Shown here in pieces: positions 57,400 through 64,000 of a stretch of 64,000 nt of DNA (the stretch's first letter is position 1; the number at the start of each line of letters is the position of its first letter). The position numbers were made by a program, and so were the translations under genes. The stretch covers positions 1 through 64,000 of the forward strand of contig JAUVZY010000007.1 in the NCBI GenBank assembly GCA_030602315.1, written 5' to 3'. The stretch comes from Pseudomonadaceae bacterium. Lineage in GTDB: Bacteria; Pseudomonadota; Gammaproteobacteria; Pseudomonadales; Pseudomonadaceae. Under the pieces are notes generated by a model. The model had not been told where the DNA came from, did not search any database, and saw only the letters and a list, made by a program, of their open reading frames with translations.

Positions 57400-59270
57400 C
57401 CGGCCCGGCGCGCATCCAGCTGCTCAGTCCGCGGCTGGCCAACCAGATCGCCGCCGGCGAAGTGGTCGAGCGGCCCGCCTCGGTAGCCAAGGAGCTGCTG
57501 GAAAACAGCCTGGACGCCGGTGCCCGGCGCATCGACATCGAGGTGGAGCAGGGCGGCGTCAAGCTCTTGCGCGTGCGTGATGACGGTTGCGGCATCCCCG
57601 CCGATGACCTGCCGCTGGCGCTGGCGCGTCATGCCACCAGCAAGATCCGCGACCTCAGCGACCTGGAGGCGGTGGTGAGCCTGGGCTTTCGCGGCGAGGC
57701 GCTGGCCTCGGTCAGTTCGGTGTCCCGGCTGACGCTCACCTCGCGCACCGCCGATGCCGCCGAGGCCTGGCAGGTGGAGACCGAAGGCCGCGAGATGCAG
57801 GCGCGGGTCCAGCCGGCGGCACACCCGGTGGGTACCAGCGTCGAGGTGCGCGATCTGTTTTTCAACACGCCGGCGCGGCGCAAGTTCCTGCGTGCCGAAA
57901 AGACCGAGTTCGAACACCTGCAGGAAGTGATCCGGCGCCTGGCGCTGGCGCGCTTCGATGTGGGCTTTCATCTGCGCCACAACGGCAAGAGCGTACTCAG
58001 CCTGCGCGAAGCCGAGGATGACGCCGGGCGCGCCCGGCGGGTGGGCGCAGTCTGCGGGCCGGCCTTCCTCGAGCAGGCGCTGCCGATCGACGTCGAGCGC
58101 AGCGGGCTGCGCCTGTGGGGCTGGGTCGGCCTGCCGACCTTCTCGCGCAGCCAGGCCGACCTGCAGTACTTCTTCGTCAACGGCCGTGCGGTGCGCGACA
58201 AGCTGGTGGCCCACGCCGTGCGCCAGGCCTATCGTGACGTGCTGTTCAACGGCCGGCACCCGACCTTCGTGCTGTTTCTCGAAATCGACCCGGCGGTGGT
58301 GGACGTCAACGTGCATCCCACCAAGCACGAGGTGCGCTTCCGGGACAGCCGGATGGTGCATGACTTCCTGTATGGCACCTTGCATCGTGCCCTGGCCGAC
58401 GTACGTCCGGAGGATCAGTTGGCGCCGCCTGCCGCCACGCTGTCCGGCGAGCGTCCCAGCGGTCTGGCCGCCGGCGAGTTCGGGGGGCAGAACGAGATGA
58501 CGCTCGCCGCGCAGGCGCCACCGGCCGTACGGTCCGAGCCGGCCTGGCAAGGGGCCGGCGCGGGCTATCAGGCGCCGCGCCCGGCCCCGGCGGTAGATCT
58601 GGCCGAGGCCGCCGGTGCTTACCGGAACTTTTTTGCGCCGCTGCCGGGGACGTCGGCAGCAGCCCTGCCGGAAAGTGAGGGTGACGTGCCACCGCTGGGC
58701 TACGCGCTGGCCCAGCTCAAGGGTATCTACATCCTGGCCGAGAATGCCGGCGGACTGGTGCTGGTCGACATGCACGCGGCCCACGAGCGGATCACCTACG
58801 AGCGGCTGAAGACGGCGATGGCCAGCGAGGGCTTGCGCGGGCAGCCGTTGCTGGTGCCGGAAAGCGTGGCGGTCAGTCAGCGCGAAGCCGACTGCGCCGA
58901 GGAACATGCCGACTGGTTCGCCCGGCTGGGTTTCGAGCTGCAGCGTCTGGGGCCGGAAACGCTGGCCATCCGGCAGATTCCTGCGTTGCTCAAGCAGGCG
59001 CAGGCTGCGCAGCTGGTGCGCGATGTGCTTGCCGATCTGCTGGAGTACGGCAGCAGCGATCGCATCGAGGCGCACCTCAACGAGCTGCTGGCGACCATGG
59101 CCTGTCATGGCGCCGTGCGCGCCAACCGCCGCCTGACGCTGCCGGAGATGAACGCCTTGCTGCGCGACATGGAACACACCGAGCGCAGCGGCCAATGCAA
59201 CCATGGCCGCCCGACCTGGACCCAGCTTGGCATGGACGAACTGGACAAGCTGTTTCTACGCGGCCGCTGA
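57396..59270 (+). CDS. mutL: DNA mismatch repair protein MutL
   Basis: MutL couples mismatch recognition by MutS to excision. The 624 residues have the GHKL ATPase motifs ([26 protein letters not shown]), a linker at about 330-440 and a C-terminal domain with [12 protein letters not shown] at 458-469, a form of the DQHA(x)2E(x)4E nicking-endonuclease motif with Met for Gln, plus ACHGAVRA and CNHGRPT. The organism therefore probably lacks MutH, as other Pseudomonas do. Confidence 0.97.
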   Translation: MTGPARIQLLSPRLANQIAAGEVVERPASVAKELLENSLDAGARRIDIEVEQGGVKLLRVRDDGCGIPADDLPLALARHATSKIRDLSDLEAVVSLGFRGEALASVSSVSRLTLTSRTADAAEAWQVETEGREMQARVQPAAHPVGTSVEVRDLFFNTPARRKFLRAEKTEFEHLQEVIRRLALARFDVGFHLRHNGKSVLSLREAEDDAGRARRVGAVCGPAFLEQALPIDVERSGLRLWGWVGLPTFSRSQADLQYFFVNGRAVRDKLVAHAVRQAYRDVLFNGRHPTFVLFLEIDPAVVDVNVHPTKHEVRFRDSRMVHDFLYGTLHRALADVRPEDQLAPPAATLSGERPSGLAAGEFGGQNEMTLAAQAPPAVRSEPAWQGAGAGYQAPRPAPAVDLAEAAGAYRNFFAPLPGTSAAALPESEGDVPPLGYALAQLKGIYILAENAGGLVLVDMHAAHERITYERLKTAMASEGLRGQPLLVPESVAVSQREADCAEEHADWFARLGFELQRLGPETLAIRQIPALLKQAQAAQLVRDVLADLLEYGSSDRIEAHLNELLATMACHGAVRANRRLTLPEMNALLRDMEHTERSGQCNHGRPTWTQLGMDELDKLFLRGR

Positions 59271-59347
59271 GCGCCGTAACGCCGGCACGCTTGCAGCGTG
59301 CGGCGCGCCCCCTGACACTATGCGGCCCCTGTTTGCCGAGCCTGCCG

Positions 59348-60322
59348 ATGTCCGCGTTACCTCCTGCCATCTTTCTTATGGGGCCGACGGCGTCCGGCAA
59401 GACCGATCTTGCCCTGGCGCTGGCCGAGGCGCTGCCTTGTGAACTGATCAGCGTCGACTCGGCGATGGTCTATCGGGGCATGGATATCGGCACCGCCAAG
59501 CCCGCGCCCGAAATTCTGGCGCGCTTTCCGCATCGTCTGGTGGATATCTGCGATCCCGCCGAAGCCTATTCCGCCGCCCAGTTCAGCGAAGATGCGCTGG
59601 GCGCGATGGCCGAGATCACCGCGGCAGGGCGTATTCCGCTGCTGGTCGGCGGCACGATGCTCTACTTCAAGGCGTTGCGCGACGGTCTGGCGGACATGCC
59701 GAGCGCCGACCCGCAGATCCGGGCTGAGCTGGAGGCGCAGGCGCAGGCCGAGGGGCTTGATTCCTTGCACCGTCGGCTGCAGGAAGTGGACCCCGAATCG
59801 GCCGCGCGTATCCATCCCAACGACCCGCAGCGGCTCGTGCGGGCGCTGGAGGTGTATCTGGTCAGCGGTCTGAGCATGAGCGAGCACCGAAGCCGTCAAA
59901 TAATGCAAAAAGGCAGCACCTCCGCCGTTCCGAACTTACCTTATACTGTTGCGCAGCTATCGATTGCGCCGGTGGAACGGGCTGAGCTGCACCGGCGCAT
60001 CGAGCAGCGTTTCATCCAGATGGTTGAACAGGGATTGGTCGAAGAAGTCGAAACGTTGCGCTGTCGGGACGACCTGCACCTGGGTCTGCCCTCCATGCGC
60101 TCCGTGGGGTACCGGCAGGTTTGGGAATACCTCGACGGCATTCTCGATCGCCAGCAAATGCTCGAGCGTGGCGTCATAGCGACTCGGCAGCTGGCCAAGC
60201 GACAGTTCACCTGGCTTCGTGGATGGGGCGATATGCAGTGGCTGGATAGCTTGGCGCCCAACAATCTCGAGCGCACATTGAAATACCTCGAGGGGCTCTC
60301 CATATTGGGCCGAAGCTGCTAG
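59348..60322 (+). CDS. miaA: tRNA dimethylallyltransferase
   Basis: MiaA prenylates A37 in tRNAs reading UNN codons. The 324-residue product has the P-loop GPTASGKT at 12-19, [16 protein letters not shown] and [15 protein letters not shown] 59348 has a weak upstream site but gives the family start. Near 59900-59950 the reading is markedly A/T rich and contains a TATACT; the residues encoded there sit in the variable region before [12 protein letters not shown]. Precedes hfq, a conserved order. Confidence 0.95.
   Translation: MSALPPAIFLMGPTASGKTDLALALAEALPCELISVDSAMVYRGMDIGTAKPAPEILARFPHRLVDICDPAEAYSAAQFSEDALGAMAEITAAGRIPLLVGGTMLYFKALRDGLADMPSADPQIRAELEAQAQAEGLDSLHRRLQEVDPESAARIHPNDPQRLVRALEVYLVSGLSMSEHRSRQIMQKGSTSAVPNLPYTVAQLSIAPVERAELHRRIEQRFIQMVEQGLVEEVETLRCRDDLHLGLPSMRSVGYRQVWEYLDGILDRQQMLERGVIATRQLAKRQFTWLRGWGDMQWLDSLAPNNLERTLKYLEGLSILGRSC
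59942..59947 (+). promoter_or_regulatory. Candidate internal promoter element for hfq
   Basis: TATACT lies in an A/T-rich patch inside miaA, about 450 bases before hfq. No good -35 is at 17 bp. In E. coli hfq also has promoters inside miaA, but the equivalence here is inference. Confidence 0.25.
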
Positions 60323-60388
60323 GGCCGACTATCCTCGATCTGCAAGCTGCCGTTTCAGTCATACAACTACGAAAAATACGATCCCTAA

Positions 60389-60655
<267 letters not shown>

Positions 60656-60666
60656 GGGCCAGCATA

Positions 60667-61968
60667 TTGTTTTTTGAGCGCCCCGGCGGGGGAGAGCGGG
60701 CGATCCTGGTGCATCTGGAAGGCCAGGATCCCGCTTCGCGTGAAGACCCACAGGAGTTTCTCGAGCTGGCCAGGTCGGCGGGCGCGGAGGTGGCCGGCTT
60801 CATCAACATCAGCCGCTACCAGCCGTCCGCCAAGTTCCTGATCGGCAGCGGCAAGGTCGAGGAAATCCAGGCGCAGGTAAAGCAGGAAGAGGTGGCCCTG
60901 GTGATCGTCAACCATGCGTTGACGCCAAGCCAGGAACGTAACCTCGAGCGCGCGCTCGAGTGTCGTGTGCTGGACCGTACCGGCCTGATTCTGGACATCT
61001 TCGCCCAGCGCGCCCGTACCCACGAAGGCAAGTTGCAGGTGGAGCTGGCACAGCTCGAGCACATGAGCACGCGGCTGGTTCGTGGCTGGACTCACCTCGA
61101 GCGGCAAAAGGGCGGTATCGGTCTGCGCGGCCCCGGTGAAACCCAGCTGGAAACCGACCGTCGCCTGTTGCGCGTCCGCATTCGCCAGATCAAACAGCGT
61201 CTGGAGAAAGTGCGCGGCCAGCGCGAGCAGGCGCGTCGCGGTCGTCGTCGCGCGGAAATCCCGCTGGTCTCGCTGGTGGGTTATACCAACGCCGGCAAGT
61301 CGACCTTGTTCAATGCACTGACCGAAGCGGACGTTTATGCCGCCAATCAGCTCTTTGCCACCCTCGACCCGACCCTGCGCCGGCTGACCCTCGAAGACAT
61401 CGGTCCTATCGTGCTGGCCGATACGGTGGGTTTCATCCGCCATCTTCCGCACAAGCTGGTGGAGTCGTTTCGCGCCACGCTGGAGGAGTCCGCCAACGCG
61501 GATCTCCTGCTGCACGTGATCGACGCGCATGGCGAGGAGCGCGAGCAGCAGGTCGAGCAGGTGCTCGCGGTGCTCGGCGAGATCGGCGCGGACTCCCTGC
61601 CGATGCTCGAGGTATACAACAAGGTCGATCTCATGGAAGGCATCGGGCCGCACATTCAGCGGGACGAGCAGGGCAGGCCGATCCGTGTCTGGATTTCCGC
61701 GGCCCAGCGGCTGGGGCTCGACCTGTTGCGCCAGGCCGTTGCCGAACTGCTCGGCGAGGATCTTTTTGCCGGTACGCTGAGTCTTCCTCAGCAGATGGGG
61801 CGATTGCGTGCACAACTGTTTGCGGTTGGCGCGGTTCAGTCCGAGTCGCATGGCGAGCACGGCGAAAGCCACCTGGCCATTCGTTTGCCAAAGCTGGACC
61901 TGGTTCGTCTGCTCAGCCGGGAAGGCGTTGACCCGGTTGAGTTCCTTGACGCACACACCTTGCAATAA
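60667..61968 (+). CDS. hflX: GTPase HflX, ribosome-splitting factor
   Basis: HflX splits stalled or heat-damaged ribosomes. The 433-residue protein has the glycine-rich N-terminal domain (FLIGSGKVEEIQ), the linker with GPGETQLETDRR and a GTPase domain with GYTNAGKST and DTVGFIRHLP. It starts at TTG 60667, giving FFERPGGGERAILVHLE as in P. aeruginosa; the Shine-Dalgarno-like GAGGG lies 10 bases before it. Part of hfq-hflX-hflKC. Confidence 0.95.
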   Translation: MFFERPGGGERAILVHLEGQDPASREDPQEFLELARSAGAEVAGFINISRYQPSAKFLIGSGKVEEIQAQVKQEEVALVIVNHALTPSQERNLERALECRVLDRTGLILDIFAQRARTHEGKLQVELAQLEHMSTRLVRGWTHLERQKGGIGLRGPGETQLETDRRLLRVRIRQIKQRLEKVRGQREQARRGRRRAEIPLVSLVGYTNAGKSTLFNALTEADVYAANQLFATLDPTLRRLTLEDIGPIVLADTVGFIRHLPHKLVESFRATLEESANADLLLHVIDAHGEEREQQVEQVLAVLGEIGADSLPMLEVYNKVDLMEGIGPHIQRDEQGRPIRVWISAAQRLGLDLLRQAVAELLGEDLFAGTLSLPQQMGRLRAQLFAVGAVQSESHGEHGESHLAIRLPKLDLVRLLSREGVDPVEFLDAHTLQ

Positions 61969-62020
61969 AGGCCCTGCAGCGAGCCTTAGGGCAGCTGGCA
62001 CGCTTTAGGTAGGATTTGGC

Positions 62021-62042
62021 GACGCGTTCTAGCGCGTCTTTT
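62021..62042 (+). terminator. Weak hairpin with T tract between hflX and hflK
   Basis: GACGCG (62021-62026) and CGCGTC (62033-62038) form a 6-bp stem with TTCTAG-type loop, followed by TTTT. It lies 52 bases after hflX and 22 before hflK. Weak, so at most partial termination or a processing site. Confidence 0.4.
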
Positions 62043-62064
62043 GCTTATTGGAATGGAGAGCGCT

Positions 62065-63252
62065 ATGGCTTGGAACGAGCCGGGTGGCAATTCGAACAAC
62101 CAGGATCCCTGGGGGGGCGGCGGTCGTCGCGGCGGCAGCGGTGGCGACAATCAGGGTCCGCCCGACCTGGATGAGGCCTTCCGCAAGCTTCAGGATCGCC
62201 TGAACGGCATGTTCGGCAACACCAAGCGCCGTGGTGGTGGCGGTGGTTCCGACGGCGGCTTCGAGCGCAAGGGTGGTGGCTGGGGGCTGCTATGGGTTGG
62301 CCTCGCCGTCGTGCTGGCGGTTTGGCTGTACAACGCCATCTATATCGTCGACGAACAGGAGCAGGCGGTCATTCTGCGCTTCGGTGAGTACGACCGTACC
62401 GTCGGCCCCGGTCTGAACGTGTATGTGCCTCCGTTCGAGCGCAAGTTTCAGGAAAACGTCACGCGTGAGCGCTCCTACAGCAAGCAGGGGCAGATGCTGA
62501 CCGAAGACGAGAACATCATCGAAGTGCCGCTGACCGTGCAGTATCGGATTACCGACCTGCGCAAGTTCGTGCTGGCGGTGGACCAGCCCGAGGTGAGCCT
62601 GCAGCACGCGACGGACAGTGCCGTGCGCCACGTGGTCGGCTCTACCGCGATGGACCAGGTGCTGACCGAAGGTCGTGAGGTGATGGCTGCCGAGGTGCGC
62701 GAGCGCTTGCAGCGTTTCATGGACGCGTACAACACCGGCATCCAGGTCAGTCAGGTCAACCTGCAAAGCGCAGCGGCGCCGCGTGAGGTTCAGGAAGCGT
62801 TCGACGACGTTATCCGTGCCCGTGAAGACGAGCAGCGCCTGAAGAACCAGGCGGAGTCCTACGCCAACGGCGTGATTCCCGAGGCGCGCGGTGAGGCTCA
62901 ACGCATGCTCGAGGAAGCGAGCGGTTACCGCGACTCGGTCGTGGCTCGCGCCCAGGGTGAGGCCGAGCGCTTCAGGAAGCTGGTCGCCGAGTATCGTCAG
63001 GCGCCCGAGGTGACCCGCGAGCGTCTGTATCTGGACACCATGCAGGAGGTGATGAACAGCACCACCAAGGTGCTGGTGACCGGCGAAAGCGGCCAGAACA
63101 TGCTGTATCTGCCGTTGGACAAGATGGTTGGCACTCGTGCGAGTGAGCCGGCTCATCAAGGCGCGGCCAACGCGATGCAGCAGAACAATCAGGAGTCGCG
63201 CCTGCAGACCGAGTTCGAAACGCGCAATCCGCGTTCTAGGGAGAGCCGCTGA
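62065..63252 (+). CDS. hflK: FtsH modulator HflK
   Basis: HflK and HflC form an inner-membrane band-7/SPFH complex that encloses and modulates the FtsH protease. The 395-residue product has a glycine-rich N-terminus (WGGGGRRGGSGGDNQGPP), a single membrane segment at about 72-93 and the SPFH domain (LRFGEYDRTVGPGLNVYVPP). ATG 62065 follows GGAGAG; a second ATG (62053) is out of family length. Overlaps hflC by one base. Confidence 0.96.
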   Translation: MAWNEPGGNSNNQDPWGGGGRRGGSGGDNQGPPDLDEAFRKLQDRLNGMFGNTKRRGGGGGSDGGFERKGGGWGLLWVGLAVVLAVWLYNAIYIVDEQEQAVILRFGEYDRTVGPGLNVYVPPFERKFQENVTRERSYSKQGQMLTEDENIIEVPLTVQYRITDLRKFVLAVDQPEVSLQHATDSAVRHVVGSTAMDQVLTEGREVMAAEVRERLQRFMDAYNTGIQVSQVNLQSAAAPREVQEAFDDVIRAREDEQRLKNQAESYANGVIPEARGEAQRMLEEASGYRDSVVARAQGEAERFRKLVAEYRQAPEVTRERLYLDTMQEVMNSTTKVLVTGESGQNMLYLPLDKMVGTRASEPAHQGAANAMQQNNQESRLQTEFETRNPRSRESR

Positions 63253-64000
63253 TGAGCAATAAGTCGCTGACCGCGCTGATCGTCGGCGTGGTCCTGGCCC
63301 TGGTGCTGTGGAACAGCTTCTATATCGTTATGGAAACCGAACGTGCGGTGCTGCTGCGCTTTGGTCGGATCGTCGAGCCTGACGTTCGCCCTGGCCTGCA
63401 CATGAAGATTCCGTACATCAACAGCGTGCGCAAATTCGACGCACGCTTGATGACGCTGGACTCTTCGACTTCGCGCTTCCTTACCCTGGAGAAGAAGGCG
63501 CTGATGGTGGACGCCTACGCCAAATGGCGTGTGGATGATGCGGAACGTTTCTATACCGCGACGTCCGGCATGCGCCAGATCGCCGACGAGCGTCTCGCGC
63601 GTCGCCTCGAGGCAGCGCTGCGCGATCAGTTCGGCAAGCGCACGCTGCATGAAGCGGTCTCCGGCCAGCGCGACGAGCTGATGGCCAGCGTGACCGCCTC
63701 GCTCAATCGCGCCGCGCAACGTGAGTTGGGCATCGAGGTGGTGGACGTGCGAGTGAAGGGGATCGATCTGCCGCGCGAGGTGAACCGCAGCGTGTTCGAG
63801 CGGATGAGCTCGGAGCGTGAGCGCGAAGCCCGCGAGCATCGCGCCAAGGGTCGCGAGCTGGCCGAAGGTATTCGCGCCGATGCCGACCGCCAGCGGCGCG
63901 TAATCGTGGCCGAAGCGTTCCGTGAGGCGGAGGAGCTGCGCGGTGATGGCGATGCGCGGGCTGCAGCTATCTATGCCGATGCCTATCAGCAGGATCCGGA
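63252..64000 (+). CDS. hflC: FtsH modulator HflC (partial, runs off window end)
   Basis: The frame opens at ATG 63252, which shares its A with the hflK stop (TGATG), and remains open to the last base. The 249 readable residues start SNKSLTALIVGVVLALVLW (membrane anchor) and continue through the SPFH domain (TERAVLLRFGRIVEPDVRPG). It forms heteromultimers with HflK. The C-terminal part is beyond the window; family proteins are about 290 residues, so perhaps 40 are missing. Confidence 0.96.
   Translation, partial: MSNKSLTALIVGVVLALVLWNSFYIVMETERAVLLRFGRIVEPDVRPGLHMKIPYINSVRKFDARLMTLDSSTSRFLTLEKKALMVDAYAKWRVDDAERFYTATSGMRQIADERLARRLEAALRDQFGKRTLHEAVSGQRDELMASVTASLNRAAQRELGIEVVDVRVKGIDLPREVNRSVFERMSSEREREAREHRAKGRELAEGIRADADRQRRVIVAEAFREAEELRGDGDARAAAIYADAYQQDP

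Noticed and set aside
57291-59204. Long antisense frame opposite mutL
   Set aside because: Same third-position effect; mutL carries all its motifs on the other strand.

Overview
The window is a contiguous piece of a high-GC gammaproteobacterial chromosome, most likely a member of the Pseudomonadaceae (Pseudomonas or Stutzerimonas type). The evidence is gene order: the block ychF-pth-rplY-prs-tRNA-Gln-ispE-lolB-lbcA / hemA-prfA-prmC-moeB-murI-pagL matches, from memory, P. aeruginosa PA4673 to PA4661. The xseB-ispA-dxs, ppa/mpl/ubiX and queG/nnr-tsaE-amiB-mutL-miaA-hfq-hflX-hflKC blocks are also Pseudomonas groupings, but here they sit next to each other. No rRNA, IS element, prophage, CRISPR array or obvious decayed gene was seen. 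One tRNA is present.

Region 1 (1-14115, + strand) is the end of tuf followed by the S10, spc and alpha ribosomal protein operons with secY and rpoA. Start regions, overlaps and spacings are ordinary, but two junctions carry a hairpin terminator followed at once by a sigma70-like promoter with the same -35 (TTGATT, 17 bp spacer): between rpsN and rpsH, and between rpmJ and rpsM. The first of these is unusually rich in mutually exclusive hairpins.

Region 2 (14294-21128, - strand) is translation quality control, PRPP synthesis, isoprenoid (ispE) and outer-membrane lipoprotein functions, apparently one long transcription unit interrupted by structured spacers around tRNA-Gln, prs and rplY. Region 3 (21247-28236) holds the divergent hemA-prfA-prmC-moeB-murI operon, the lipid A deacylase pagL, and the divergent purine/pyrimidine salvage genes upp and hpt. 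Region 4 (28293-31403) is the xseB-ispA-dxs isoprenoid unit.

Region 5 (31484-45758) is the accessory-like part and the most interesting. It has a TSUP permease, a membrane GGDEF-EAL protein whose start codon overlaps the stop of a periplasmic solute-binding lipoprotein (no ABC permease or ATPase nearby), an RmlD-like reductase with an altered YxxxK motif paired with a SAF-domain homoserine-dehydrogenase-like enzyme, a CPBP protease, a divergent PRPP-synthetase paralogue and tandem-USP pair, an acyltransferase, an orphan iron-sulfur reductase, and a phosphoethanolamine-transferase-like enzyme beside dgkA.

Region 6 (45846-51940) has ppa, mtfA, mpl, ubiX, a small YceK-like lipoprotein and a second FtsH-type protease. 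Region 7 (51958-64000) has a metallo-beta-lactamase-fold hydrolase, queG and the nnr-tsaE-amiB-mutL-miaA-hfq-hflX-hflK-hflC supercluster, with hflC cut by the window end. Identifications rest on reading protein motifs by eye; no database search was run.
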